Origin: an uncultured Flavobacteriales bacterium
Lineage (GTDB): Bacteria; Bacteroidota; Bacteroidia; Flavobacteriales_G; Salibacteraceae
Direction of reading: 5' to 3'
Length of the DNA: 44,861 bases
Assembly (NCBI GenBank): GCA_913062955.1
Contig: CAJXZP010000028.1
Coordinates: 1-44,861, forward strand
The translations under genes and the position numbers were made by a program. Shown here piece by piece: positions 1 through 8,649 of the stretch (its first letter is position 1; each line of letters opens with the position of its first letter). The notes under the pieces are model-generated. The model worked only from the letters and a program-made list of their open reading frames with translations, was not told the DNA's origin and ran no database searches.

Positions 1-1773
1 AATCGCCTTTCCAGTTTTATTAACAGAATCGATAATTGCTTGCTCATCCAAAGGTAACAATGTTCGTAGATCAATAAGGTCCGCTTTGATTTGAGGGTTT
101 TTCTTTAACGTATCTAGCGCCCAATGAACCCCCATACCATAAGTGATAATGGTTAAATCGATTCCTTTTTTAATCGTAGCTGCTTTTCCAATAGGTAATG
201 TATAATATCCTGTAGGCACTTCTTGACGAAGACTTCTGTACAACGCTTTATGTTCAAAAAACAATACCGGGTTTGGATCTTCAAAGGAGCGTAATAGTAA
301 TCCTTTTGCATCTGCCGGGAATGCAGGATAAACCACTTTTAACCCTGGAATTTTAGTAAACCAAACTTCGTTACTTTGCGAATGAAAAGGACCTGCACCA
401 ACACCAGCTCCGGTAGGCATCCTAACTACAGAATCTACATTTTGGCCCCAACGCCAGTGCATTTTCGCCATATTATTGGTGATCTGTGTAATACCTTCAC
501 TCACAAAATCGGCAAATTGCATCTCCACCATGGCCTTTCTGCCTTTTACAGATAGCCCGATAGCTGCACCTAAAATAGCCGATTCACACAAAGGGGTATT
601 CCGTACACGATCTGCACCATATTTCTCTTTAAACCCTTCGGTAACTTTAAAAACACCACCGTATTCGGAAATATCTTGCCCCATTAAAATGAGGGTATCA
701 TGCTTTTCCATAGCCAAATCCATGGCATTATGAATGGCATCAATTAATCTTATTTCTTCTTTCTTTGTTCCTGCTTCCGTTAAGGGAGTATTAAAAGGCG
801 CATAAACATCGTTTAGTTCACGTTGCTCATCAAACACAATAGAGGGTTCTGCAAAAGCGCTTTCCCAAGCCTCCTTAATTCGACCTTTGGTTTCATTTCT
901 GATTTCTAAGATTTGATCCGCAGTTAAAACCTTATCCTCTTTTAAAAACGCTTCAAAATTATCCACAGGATCTTTTGATTTCCATGTATCTTGAAGTCCC
1001 TCTGGATAGTATTTCGTACCCGATGCTTCTTCGTGCCCATGCATTCGGAAGGTCATCATTTCCACCAAAATTGGCCGCGGATTTTCTTCCTGGCTTTTAG
1101 CCAAGTTCCGTATCGTATGATACACCTCCAAAATATTATTTCCATCCAATTGGATCGCTTCCATTCCATAGGACGGGCCTTTTAAGGTAAAGCTATCAAA
1201 ATTGAACTGTTCCGAACTTGGAGTAGATAATCCCCATTGGTTATTCTCGATTACAAAAATCACGGGTAGTCCCCATACAGATGCCGTATTTAAAGCCTCG
1301 TGAAAATCTCCTTGACTCGCACCACCATCGCCTGAAAATACAACGGTAGATTTTCCATTTTCACCCAAAAGGTTATCCAATGCAATTCCATCTGCTACAC
1401 CTAGTTGTTGCGCCAAGTGAGAAATCATACCTACAATATGGTGCTCATTGCTCCCAAAATGAAACGAACGATCTCTCCCCTTAGTAAATCCATTCATTTT
1501 ACCTTGAAATTGAGAAAACAAACGTTCCAAAGGCACATTTCTAGAGGTAAATATTCCTAAATTCCGATGCATTGGCAGAATATACTCATCCTCATCCATA
1601 GCCAGCCCAACTCCAACGGAGATGGCCTCTTGTCCCCAACCGGAGAACCACTTAGAAATTTTCCCTTGACGTAATAAAATTAGCATTTTCTCCTCAATAC
1701 ATCGAGGCAATACTAATTCTTTATATATCTCTACTAATTCTGAATTAGTTAAATCCTTTTTATCGAATTTCAT
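1..1773 (-). CDS. 2-oxoacid dehydrogenase E1, fused alpha and beta subunits (C-terminus cut by window edge)
   Basis: Thiamine-diphosphate-dependent E1 component that decarboxylates a 2-oxoacid and passes the acyl group to lipoyl-E2. The reading frame is open from an ATG at 1771-1773 (minus strand) to the window edge, 591 codons with no stop. The alpha part (about residues 1-310) carries the thiamine diphosphate motif, GDG at 148-150 and NN at 177-178. The beta part starts near residue 330 and includes the stretches HDTLILMGQDISEYGG and PTGAGVGAGPFHSQS. Alpha and beta are one uninterrupted frame, an arrangement common in Bacteroidota, where such fusions are usually annotated as branched-chain or pyruvate-type E1. 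Substrate cannot be decided from the sequence, so no symbol is given. The gene diverges from the Lon-N-domain gene. About 70-100 C-terminal residues are probably missing. Confidence 0.93.
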   Translation of the reverse strand, partial: MKFDKKDLTNSELVEIYKELVLPRCIEEKMLILLRQGKISKWFSGWGQEAISVGVGLAMDEDEYILPMHRNLGIFTSRNVPLERLFSQFQGKMNGFTKGRDRSFHFGSNEHHIVGMISHLAQQLGVADGIALDNLLGENGKSTVVFSGDGGASQGDFHEALNTASVWGLPVIFVIENNQWGLSTPSSEQFNFDSFTLKGPSYGMEAIQLDGNNILEVYHTIRNLAKSQEENPRPILVEMMTFRMHGHEEASGTKYYPEGLQDTWKSKDPVDNFEAFLKEDKVLTADQILEIRNETKGRIKEAWESAFAEPSIVFDEQRELNDVYAPFNTPLTEAGTKKEEIRLIDAIHNAMDLAMEKHDTLILMGQDISEYGGVFKVTEGFKEKYGADRVRNTPLCESAILGAAIGLSVKGRKAMVEMQFADFVSEGITQITNNMAKMHWRWGQNVDSVVRMPTGAGVGAGPFHSQSNEVWFTKIPGLKVVYPAFPADAKGLLLRSFEDPNPVLFFEHKALYRSLRQEVPTGYYTLPIGKAATIKKGIDLTIITYGMGVHWALDTLKKNPQIKADLIDLRTLLPLDEQAIIDSVNKTGKAI

Positions 1774-2018
1774 TTTTTTTAAATAATACCCAGTCCTTGT
1801 AATCAACCACAAAAACTATTGGATAATGGTGTTGAATATGAAGGCACGAATTTATGTTTTTTAAGGTAGTCCACTATCGAAAGATTTACAAATTTGAGGT
1901 TAAGAACTATTTTACAATTTCGGATTTCTGGATGCTAATCCGAAAAAAAACAGAAAAGCTCCCAACCTTTAATTACAAATTGGCGTTTACCTTATCGAAG
2001 CAACTAAAACAGCTAGTT

Positions 2019-2627
2019 ATGAAAATGAAAAATATACAAACGAAAAGTGTGGGTTTATTCCCGCTTCCAATGGTAATCTTACCAAAGGAGACCATTCGTC
2101 TGCATATATTTCAGAATCAATACAAAGCACTTATCAATGATTGTTTCGCTACTGGAAAAGATTTTATTGTTCCCTTTAAACATAACGGAAAAGTATCCGA
2201 ATTTGGAACGTGTGTGAAGTTGGTTGACGTAGAACGTTTTTATCCAGATGGTAAAATGGACATAAAAGTGGAAGGGTTTGAAATAGTACGAATATCAGAT
2301 ATCGTTTCAGTTAAGAACTTAGCTTACCAAATTGGATCCATTGAATCCATAGATAGTAGTTTACCTACTATTCATAAAGAAGAGTTAACGTCCCTATTTT
2401 CCAAGTTTTTAGGATTAAGCAAAATTATTTTACCCAAAAAAGAAGATCGTATATCCGTTTATGAAATAGCTAGAAACTTAAATTTAGATAAAGAATTAAA
2501 AACAAAATTACTCAGAAATGCTTCCAATGCGGTCGTCCAATCTAAACTGATTTTGAACGAACTACGCATCCAAGTCTTAACGGCTGAATTACAAAATGCA
2601 GCCGGATTTAGATACTATATGAATTAA
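2019..2627 (+). CDS. Lon protease N-terminal-domain protein (LON substrate-binding family)
   Basis: A stand-alone LON substrate-binding (PUA-like) domain protein of about 202 residues, with no AAA+ ATPase or protease domain. The family signature starts right after the N-terminus (VGLFPLPMVILPKETIRLHIF) followed by the typical stretch around residues 60-110 with FGTCVKL and KVEGFEI. The C-terminal half is helical, as usual for these proteins. I chose the ATG at 2019 because the family begins just before the FPLPMV motif. An upstream in-frame ATG at 1854 would add 55 residues of unrelated sequence in the divergent promoter region. Stand-alone LON-domain proteins occur in many bacteria but their role is not known; a link to protein quality control is only an inference. 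A strong terminator follows at 2659. Confidence 0.85.
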   Translation: MKMKNIQTKSVGLFPLPMVILPKETIRLHIFQNQYKALINDCFATGKDFIVPFKHNGKVSEFGTCVKLVDVERFYPDGKMDIKVEGFEIVRISDIVSVKNLAYQIGSIESIDSSLPTIHKEELTSLFSKFLGLSKIILPKKEDRISVYEIARNLNLDKELKTKLLRNASNAVVQSKLILNELRIQVLTAELQNAAGFRYYMN

Positions 2628-2658
2628 AGGAATATACCCCATAGTATAACAAAAAGAG

Positions 2659-2691
2659 TGGATTCGCCTTAAAAGGAAATCCATTTTTTTT
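2659..2691. terminator. Bidirectional rho-independent terminator
   Basis: Arms TGGATT and AATCCA enclose an inner CCTT/AAGG stem, followed by an eight-T run on the plus strand and a CTCTTTTT run when read on the minus strand. It lies between the converging Lon-domain gene and the symporter gene and can serve both. Confidence 0.85.
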
Positions 2692-2694
2692 GTC

Positions 2695-4107
2695 TTATTC
2701 AGAGGTTAAATCTCCCAATTTCCCTTCCGATTTAGCAATTACAGTAGCTACTGCAGCATCGCCCGTTACATTCACAACCGTACGACACATATCTAAGAAA
2801 CGATCGACTGGAAAAATAATGGCAATCCAAGCGGGATTCAAACCTACGGATTGAAGGACCACTACCATCATAATTAAACCTGCACTTGGAATAGCTGCCG
2901 AACCAATGGAAGCCAAAGTAGCCGTCAAGATAATTGTCAATTGTTGCGCTATACTTAAATCAATCATATGAAATTGGGCTAAAAACACAACGGCTACCCC
3001 TTGGTACAAACTCGTGCCATCCATGTTTACTGTTGCTCCAATGGGTAACACAAAACTAGATACTTCTTCTTTCACTTTTAAGTTGTCCGAAACACATTCC
3101 ATGGTTACGGGAAGTGTAGCTGCACTTGAGCTGGTTGAAAATGCCAATAATTGTGCAGGACTCATAGCCTGGAAGAATTCTACATATCCAATTTGTTTGG
3201 TTACCAGTTTTACTACTGCTGGATATAAGGCGAAGATTAAAAAGCCAAGACCTAATACCACTACCAGAGAATAGCTCGCTAATCCTTTGAAAATTTCAAT
3301 TACCGCGCCTAAATCATCCCCAGCTAGTTCACTAACTTTCCCAGCCATCAAAGCAAAAACAAAATAAGGAGCTACCGACATTATAAAATCCACCATTTTA
3401 ATGAAGATATCATTCATACCGTGAATCATTTTCACGACCGTTTCCACTTTTTCGTAGGGTAAACTAACAATCACAACCCCGAAGAAAATGGCAAAGAATA
3501 TAATCTGAAGCATTTTATTATTAGTCAGGGAGTTGAAAATATTACTAGGAACAATATCTACTAACATTTGCAAAGGACCTACGTCTACACTCTGGGCCTT
3601 TTTTGAAAACTTGACTCCTTGCGCTTCTTCCCGAAATTTCTGTTGAGCATCTGACATATAACTGGCGTAAGCAGGGTCATTAGAAAAGTTTTTGTCATCC
3701 AATATCTCCACTGATGGAGTTGCCTCTACCCATAATTCGTAACTAATTCTGTTGGTAATTCTCTGCTCCTCACTCACCATTTCACCCGGTTTAATTAAGT
3801 TTACAAAAATTAATCCTACAGAAATAGCAATGGTAGTGGTTACGATGTAGGTCGCAATTGTTTTTAAACCCAACCGACCTAAACTATTGGTATCTGATAA
3901 ACTCGTAATACCCTGCATTATGGAAAAAAGCACCAAGGGCACTGCCACCAGCTTCAATAAACTAATAAAGATATCACCCCAGGGAGCAATCCAATCCGCT
4001 GTAAACGAACTCCAGCCCATATAGGCAGAAAGCATAGCCCAGAAAGTACCGAATAATAAACCAATTAGAATTTGGAAATGCAGTGCTATTTTTTTCTTTT
4101 TTGCCAT
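2695..4107 (-). CDS. Sodium:dicarboxylate/amino-acid symporter (DAACS/SDF family)
   Basis: Secondary transporter of the glutamate/aspartate/C4-dicarboxylate family in the inner membrane, coupling uptake to Na+ or H+. The 470-residue length and hydrophobic pattern fit eight transmembrane helices plus two re-entrant loops. The family motifs are present: the serine-rich loop STSSSAATLP of HP1, then NMDGTSLYQ of TM7, which binds ligand and cation. A hydrophilic insertion of roughly 70 residues after the third helix (residues about 110-180, VSEEQRITN to KKAQSVDVG) is longer than in compact bacterial members but is seen in Bacteroidota homologues. The exact substrate cannot be told. A TACTTTTG -7 box lies 26 bases upstream of the ATG. 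The gene stands alone and diverges from the exported hydrolase. Confidence 0.93.
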   Translation of the reverse strand: MAKKKKIALHFQILIGLLFGTFWAMLSAYMGWSSFTADWIAPWGDIFISLLKLVAVPLVLFSIMQGITSLSDTNSLGRLGLKTIATYIVTTTIAISVGLIFVNLIKPGEMVSEEQRITNRISYELWVEATPSVEILDDKNFSNDPAYASYMSDAQQKFREEAQGVKFSKKAQSVDVGPLQMLVDIVPSNIFNSLTNNKMLQIIFFAIFFGVVIVSLPYEKVETVVKMIHGMNDIFIKMVDFIMSVAPYFVFALMAGKVSELAGDDLGAVIEIFKGLASYSLVVVLGLGFLIFALYPAVVKLVTKQIGYVEFFQAMSPAQLLAFSTSSSAATLPVTMECVSDNLKVKEEVSSFVLPIGATVNMDGTSLYQGVAVVFLAQFHMIDLSIAQQLTIILTATLASIGSAAIPSAGLIMMVVVLQSVGLNPAWIAIIFPVDRFLDMCRTVVNVTGDAAVATVIAKSEGKLGDLTSE

Positions 4108-4132
4108 CGAAATACATATTTTACTTAGGTCT

Positions 4133-4140
4133 CAAAAGTA
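4133..4140 (-). promoter_or_regulatory. Bacteroidota -7 box (TACTTTTG) for the symporter gene
   Basis: The plus strand reads CAAAAGTA, an exact TAnnTTTG match on the minus strand, 26 bases before the symporter start codon. No clear TTTG -33 element is seen at the expected distance. Confidence 0.6.
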
Positions 4141-4283
4141 ACTTATTTAAGAAGCTATCAAAGCGAGTGAATCCTAAATTTACGCTCAATGCTCTCCGAT
4201 TTTTATTCAATCTACCATTTTCCGAAAAACTACTATATCTTAGCCGCTTACATCTTTGAGTTTCCATATCTAACAATGCAATT

Positions 4284-5723
4284 ATGAAATCAATCAAATA
4301 CCATCTTACCTGCTGGATATTAGTGAGTTTTGGATCCATTATTCAAGCTCAAGTATTGCAAACCGTCACCGATTTGGGGGTTTATTCCAAAATTGCTATT
4401 CAGTTTTTAGGGCTAACCACACCGGAATACGATGTTCAAATGTATAAGGTCACCTATAACACCACCGATAATTCCGGAAACAATGTTATCGCCTCAGGTA
4501 TGATTGCTGTTCCTATTAATCCTGATTGTGATCGTTTACCCATTGCACTTTATGGTCATGGCACCATTGTATTGAGAGAAGATGTACCCTCTAGAGATAA
4601 TCCGGAATCTACTTTAGGAAAAGCCTTAGCTACCCGAGGCTATGTGACCGTTATGCCAGACTATTTAGGACTTGGAGATTCGCCTGGTCTTCATCCGTTT
4701 CAACATGCCGAAAGCGAAGCACGAGTTTCATTAGATATTATTAGAGCAGCCAAGGAATTTATTGAAGACTCCTTAACATACACCTATAATCATCAAGTTT
4801 TTCTTACCGGGTATTCGCAGGGTGGACATACTGCAATGGCCACCTTAAAAGCCATAAAGGACGCTAACTTACAAAATGAATTTAACGTCATTGCATCCGC
4901 TCCATTGTCGGGATCCTACCATAGTTCTGCCACACAGGCCCGAGTAATATTAAACGACTTACCCTATGGTAATCAAGGATTTGTGATATACATGATCATG
5001 GCTTACCAAGAAATATATGGTGGTATTTACAATACACCAAGTGACTTCTTACAAAGTCCTTATGATGTAGATATCCCCCCATTATTTGATGGGAATACCA
5101 GTTTAGTGGATATTAATGATGATTTGACCCTTCAAGCAAGTGGTTACTTAAACCCCACATTTTTAGCCAATTTCCTTGCGGATTCTTCGACTAAAACATC
5201 GGCTCTTTGGCAAGCAATAATGGCCAACGATAATTACGATTGGAAACCTGACGGTCATGTAAAACTATTTTATTGTGGAGGGGACCAAACCGTGTTTCCT
5301 GAAAATACGACAGATGCCTATGTAGCAATGACAGCCAACGGAGCAGGTTTAGTACTTAAGGAGGATTTAGGAAATCTCAGTCATGGAGGTTGCATTGTAC
5401 CCTCCATTAGTGGAGCAATTGACTACTTTGAAAATCTTCGCCCAGCTTGTGATGAACCCGCATCTATTACTAAGATAAATGAAAATTCTGTACAATTTCA
5501 GTTATTCCCAAATCCTTCACGAGACTTTATTGAAATAAAAAACAATTATTTAAACACCAACCTAAACCTAACCATTTACTCGGCTACCGGTACAATAGTA
5601 TACCGTTCATCCACACAAAGTAGTTTAACGATTGACGTTGCTCAATGGGCAGAAGGTATTTATTTGGTTCAATTGGGTAATGCTCATAATTTTGCAATTA
5701 AAAAATTAATTATTCAACATTAA
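4284..5723 (+). CDS. Secreted alpha/beta-hydrolase (lipase/esterase-like) with T9SS sorting domain
   Basis: Exported hydrolase of 479 residues. Residues 1-23 form a signal peptide (hydrophobic WILVSFGSII ending QAQ). The catalytic domain (about 50-395) shows LYGHGT for the oxyanion region, and the nucleophile elbow GYSQGG with Ser178, as in secretory-lipase and alpha/beta-hydrolase families. A likely catalytic Asp lies in YCGGDQTVF and a His in LSHGGC. Residues about 405-479 are a type A T9SS sorting domain with FPNPSRD, a central GTIVYRS segment and the closing KKLIIQ. The mature enzyme should therefore be secreted or attached to the outer surface through the type IX system. The substrate is unknown. 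The stop codon overlaps the ATG of the following lipoprotein gene (TAATG), which suggests translational coupling. A weaker 7-of-8 -7 box, TATCTTAG, lies at 4236. Confidence 0.9.
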   Translation: MKSIKYHLTCWILVSFGSIIQAQVLQTVTDLGVYSKIAIQFLGLTTPEYDVQMYKVTYNTTDNSGNNVIASGMIAVPINPDCDRLPIALYGHGTIVLREDVPSRDNPESTLGKALATRGYVTVMPDYLGLGDSPGLHPFQHAESEARVSLDIIRAAKEFIEDSLTYTYNHQVFLTGYSQGGHTAMATLKAIKDANLQNEFNVIASAPLSGSYHSSATQARVILNDLPYGNQGFVIYMIMAYQEIYGGIYNTPSDFLQSPYDVDIPPLFDGNTSLVDINDDLTLQASGYLNPTFLANFLADSSTKTSALWQAIMANDNYDWKPDGHVKLFYCGGDQTVFPENTTDAYVAMTANGAGLVLKEDLGNLSHGGCIVPSISGAIDYFENLRPACDEPASITKINENSVQFQLFPNPSRDFIEIKNNYLNTNLNLTIYSATGTIVYRSSTQSSLTIDVAQWAEGIYLVQLGNAHNFAIKKLIIQH

Positions 5724-6103
5724 TGAAACTACTTTTTATCGCTTTTCTGTCGCTAATTCTTGTCACAGGATGTAAAACCAGTAAAGACTCAAATACGGAG
5801 GTTTTGGAAACGAACATTATTTCCATCACTAGTCCAGAAAACGCCATTGTTGGCGACAACGTAAAAATTAAAGTACATTTTGTGGGAATTAATGGCTGCG
5901 CTCAACCCTATAGCATCGAAGCTGACAAAGTAGGCCAAACCATAAAAATACGTGCGTTCTATTCCTTACCAGAGGACGGAATTTGTACGGATGCACTTAC
6001 GGACCTTAGCTTAGATTATACTTATTTCGCAGATTTACCTGGTCCGTACTTTTTTACCAGTTCTAGCGACAATACCATATCCGATACTTTAGTGGTACAG
6101 TGA
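5723..6103 (+). CDS. Small hypothetical lipoprotein
   Basis: 126-residue protein with a lipoprotein signal: hydrophobic residues 3-15, then the lipobox LVTGC with Cys17 followed by KTSKDS. The mature part is mostly beta-strand in character, with two further cysteines (in NGCAQP and DGICTD) that could form a disulfide. I do not recognise the family. It shares one base with the stop of the upstream exported hydrolase, so the two are probably made together. Facing the periplasm or surface next to a T9SS cargo, it could be an accessory or immunity-like partner, but nothing in the sequence shows this. The gap of 243 bases that follows contains only a weak CTCCTA/TAGGAG inverted repeat (6144-6170) and the promoter of the next gene. 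Confidence 0.8.
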   Translation: MKLLFIAFLSLILVTGCKTSKDSNTEVLETNIISITSPENAIVGDNVKIKVHFVGINGCAQPYSIEADKVGQTIKIRAFYSLPEDGICTDALTDLSLDYTYFADLPGPYFFTSSSDNTISDTLVVQ

Positions 6104-6316
6104 TTAAAGAAAAGACAAATAAGTAACGAAAACCAAGTTGATGCTCCTATTGTTAAGGTCTATCTAGGAGTCTGTTCAGGTTAGCTATTAAAACTAGTAA
6201 GAAAATCGAATAAGCAATGAAGCACATTCCAGGAATTGGTTTAGGAGAAATCAATTTACTGAATAGTAACATAAACGTTTCTAACATTAATTAGAAGCCA
6301 ATTATGTACGAAACCT

Positions 6317-6324
6317 TACTTTTG
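6317..6324 (+). promoter_or_regulatory. Bacteroidota -7 box (TACTTTTG) for the methyltransferase gene
   Basis: Exact TAnnTTTG match, 22 bases before the TTG start codon at 6347. Its position supports that start, since no in-frame ATG exists between the box and the first conserved residues. Confidence 0.6.
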
Positions 6325-6346
6325 GCGCTCATTAAAATCAACAACT

Positions 6347-7072
6347 TTGGATTGGTTTAAAAATTGGTTTGATTCCTTTTATTATCACACGCTTTACCGC
6401 CATAGAAATACGGCTGAAGCACAGTTATTTATTGATAACATCATTAAATATGTACATCCTGAAGCAGGAAGTAGAATATTAGATTTAGCGTGCGGTAAAG
6501 GCCGACATTCCATCTACCTTAATAAAAAAGGATTTGAGGTAGTAGGTGTTGACCTATCTCACAACTCCATTTTGGAGGCTAATAAATCGGCTAACGACAC
6601 GCTTCATTTTCAACAGATGGATATGCGTGAATTGATAAGCAAAGAGCCGTATCACGTGGTCATGAATATGTTTACCAGTTTTGGGTACTTCCAACACAAA
6701 TCTGATAACCTAAAGGTACTTAATGGCGTTCATTCTATTTTAGATCATAAAGGGGTATTTGTACTTGATTTCTTGAATGCGACCAAGGTGATTCAAAATT
6801 TGGTTCCTGAAGAAAAACAAGAAATTGATGGTATTGCCTTCACCATTAATAGACTGATTGAAGATCAAACCATCGTGAAAAAAATACACGTTCAAGAAGG
6901 GGGAATTTCTCACGATTTTCAAGAAAGAGTCAGTATGTTTGAATTGAAGGACTTTGAAGAAATGTTTTCTCAAAGTGGATTTATACTATTGAACCATTTT
7001 GGAAATTATCAACTAGCCCCCTTTGATCCTCAGAAATCAGATCGTTTAATTTTGGTAGCAAAAAAAGTATAG
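6347..7072 (+). CDS. Class I SAM-dependent methyltransferase
   Basis: 241-residue Rossmann-fold methyltransferase. Motif I is ILDLACGKGRH (about residues 44-54), which binds S-adenosylmethionine. It is followed by an acidic end of strand 2 (VGVDLS) and the motif around QQMDMRE and VVMNMFTSFGYF. The length and the late segment LILVAKK are usual for small cytoplasmic methyltransferases of the methyltransf_25/11 group. The acceptor is unknown. The start is TTG at 6347: the protein begins directly with DWFKNWFDS, a typical beginning for this family, and no upstream ATG is in frame. It is followed after three bases by the ZIP transporter gene, so the two are probably co-transcribed. Confidence 0.88.
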   Translation: MDWFKNWFDSFYYHTLYRHRNTAEAQLFIDNIIKYVHPEAGSRILDLACGKGRHSIYLNKKGFEVVGVDLSHNSILEANKSANDTLHFQQMDMRELISKEPYHVVMNMFTSFGYFQHKSDNLKVLNGVHSILDHKGVFVLDFLNATKVIQNLVPEEKQEIDGIAFTINRLIEDQTIVKKIHVQEGGISHDFQERVSMFELKDFEEMFSQSGFILLNHFGNYQLAPFDPQKSDRLILVAKKV

Positions 7073-7075
7073 ATC

Positions 7076-7789
7076 ATGCTCTATTTATTGTTATTCATAT
7101 TTGTTGTGTTAGCCGCTGGGGGGATCGTATTGTATTACCAGCCCAAAAACATGGACTTTAGTAGGCACTTACTATCCTTTAGTGGAGCTTACTTATTTGG
7201 CCTTATATTTTTACACCTTTTACCTGAAATTTACGAGGACCCGGCCCCAAATATAGGCTTGTATGTATTGCTAGGATTCATTTTACAACTTGGACTAGAT
7301 TACATTTCTAAAGGAATTGAACATGGACATGCTCATTATCATGGAACCAAATTTCCCTTAGCCATTTTCATTGGATTATGCCTTCATTCCTTTTTTGAAG
7401 GAATGCCCGTGGTTCAACATAATCATCACGGCCATTCCGAATCATTATTAATGAACCATTCCTTAATTTGGGGAATCATGATCCATAAAATTCCTATTGC
7501 TATTGTATTAGCCGGACTATTGAAATCACAATTTAACAATACCAAATCGTTAATTTTCCTATTCATTTTTGCCATTACCCTACCATTAGGTAGCATCACC
7601 AGTATTGGAATAAGTAATGTCATTACCGATATCACATCGTTTGAACATATTATCCTGGCGTTAGTTATTGGTATAATGCTTCACGTATCTACTACCATTC
7701 TATATGAAGCGGATGAGGCCCATAAGTTTAAAATTCAAAAAGCAGTTAGTATTGTTTTAGGATTTTTAGTGGCCTATTTCACTTCCTAA
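7076..7789 (+). CDS. ZIP family divalent metal transporter
   Basis: 237-residue inner-membrane protein of the Zrt/Irt-like (ZIP) family, which brings zinc or other divalent cations into the cytoplasm. About eight transmembrane helices are visible. Two transport-site motifs are present: H104-S-F-F-E108-G in TM4 and H137-K-I-P in TM5. Two histidine-rich stretches (HGHAHYHG at about 83-90 and HNHHGH at about 115-120) flank TM4 and are likely metal-binding loops. TM2 shows HLLPE. The start codon follows the methyltransferase stop by three bases. Metal specificity cannot be assigned. No Zur-like box was recognised nearby. Confidence 0.9.
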   Translation: MLYLLLFIFVVLAAGGIVLYYQPKNMDFSRHLLSFSGAYLFGLIFLHLLPEIYEDPAPNIGLYVLLGFILQLGLDYISKGIEHGHAHYHGTKFPLAIFIGLCLHSFFEGMPVVQHNHHGHSESLLMNHSLIWGIMIHKIPIAIVLAGLLKSQFNNTKSLIFLFIFAITLPLGSITSIGISNVITDITSFEHIILALVIGIMLHVSTTILYEADEAHKFKIQKAVSIVLGFLVAYFTS

Positions 7790-7893
7790 TTTGGGTTGAA
7801 AAATATGTAGGTTTCAATAAAACCATTACGAAAATTTATACCTATTTAAGAAAACAAAAAACCATGACTCGGTGTAAAAGTTATTGAATACCC

Positions 7894-7901
7894 TACTTTT
7901 G
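7894..7901 (+). promoter_or_regulatory. Bacteroidota -7 box (TACTTTTG) for the peroxiredoxin gene
   Basis: Exact TAnnTTTG match 37 bases before the peroxiredoxin ATG, in a 149-base gap after the ZIP gene. A run of A/T follows, as is usual for Bacteroidota leaders that lack a Shine-Dalgarno sequence. Confidence 0.6.
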
Positions 7902-7938
7902 CATTTCAATTTTGAAATAGAATTTAAAACATAATAAA

Positions 7939-8568
7939 ATGGCAGTATTAGTTGGAAAACAAGCTCCAGATTTTAGCGCTTCAGCGGTAATTAATGGAAA
8001 CGACATTGTAAAGGATTTTACTTTGTCACAATTTAAAGGGAAACACGTTGTATTATTCTTTTACCCAAAAGATTTCACATTTGTATGTCCTTCTGAATTA
8101 CATGCTTTTCAAGATAATTTAGAAGAGTTTAAGTCCAGAGGTGTGGAAGTAATTGCGGTATCTACGGATACCGAACAATCACACTGGGGTTGGTTACAAA
8201 TGGAAAAAAACAAAGGTGGTATTAAAGGTATTACTTACCCAATTGTTGCGGATACCAACAAAACTATTTCTCATAACTATGATGTTTTAGCAGGTGAATT
8301 TTTCCACGATGAAAACGATCAATTAGCTGCTGAAGGTGAAATGATTGCTTACCGTGGTTTATTCTTAATTGATAAAGAAGGTATCGTACGTCACCAATTG
8401 GTGAACGATTTACCCTTAGGTCGTAACGTAGAGGAAGCATTACGTATTGTAGATGCTTTACAATTCAACGAAGAAAACGGTGAAGTTTGTCCTGCCAACT
8501 GGTCCAAAGGTAAATCTGGAATGACGGCTACTCACGAGGGTGTTGCTGATTATTTAGCAAATAACTAA
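7939..8568 (+). CDS. Typical 2-Cys peroxiredoxin (AhpC/TSA, Prx1 group)
   Basis: Cytoplasmic thiol peroxidase that reduces hydrogen peroxide and organic hydroperoxides. The peroxidatic site is DFTFVCPSE with Cys50, Thr47 two residues before VCP, and Arg139 in YRGLFLID. The resolving cysteine is Cys184 in GEVCPANW, so the enzyme forms the inter-subunit disulfide of typical 2-Cys peroxiredoxins. A GGIKG sequence stands at the place of the GGLG loop; the C-terminal YF motif of sensitive eukaryotic enzymes is absent (the end is ADYLANN). A small insertion around HDENDQLAAEGEM is longer than in E. coli AhpC. No ahpF neighbour is present, so electrons probably come from thioredoxin. The gene has its own -7 box and a strong terminator, so it is monocistronic. 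Confidence 0.95.
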   Translation: MAVLVGKQAPDFSASAVINGNDIVKDFTLSQFKGKHVVLFFYPKDFTFVCPSELHAFQDNLEEFKSRGVEVIAVSTDTEQSHWGWLQMEKNKGGIKGITYPIVADTNKTISHNYDVLAGEFFHDENDQLAAEGEMIAYRGLFLIDKEGIVRHQLVNDLPLGRNVEEALRIVDALQFNEENGEVCPANWSKGKSGMTATHEGVADYLANN

Positions 8569-8585
8569 GCAAAAAAAAATGACAG

Positions 8586-8615
8586 AAAGCCAGAACGAAA
8601 GTTCTGGCTTTTTTT
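8586..8615 (+). terminator. Rho-independent terminator after the peroxiredoxin gene
   Basis: Ten-base perfect stem AAGCCAGAAC/GTTCTGGCTT with a GAAA tetraloop, followed by a T run. It starts 17 bases after the stop codon. Confidence 0.93.
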
Positions 8616-8627
8616 AGGTCTAAAATT

Positions 8628-8635
8628 TACCTTTA
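8628..8635 (+). promoter_or_regulatory. Probable -7 box (TACCTTTA) for the DUF1697-SRAP pair
   Basis: Seven of eight positions match TAnnTTTG. It lies directly after the peroxiredoxin terminator and 14 bases before the DUF1697 ATG. Confidence 0.4.
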
Positions 8636-8649
8636 CCCAAACAATTAAC

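Noticed and set aside
4121-4339. Minus-strand open frame across the start of the exported hydrolase
   Set aside because: It lies over the divergent promoter region and the signal peptide of a real gene; no recognisable protein.
6144-6170. CTCCTA/TAGGAG inverted repeat as a terminator
   Set aside because: 15-base loop, no T run and only six pairs; too weak to call.
6217-6294. 25-codon frame (MKHIPGIGLGEINLL...) in the gap before the methyltransferase gene
   Set aside because: Too short, no promoter of its own, and AT-rich gap sequence makes such frames common by chance.
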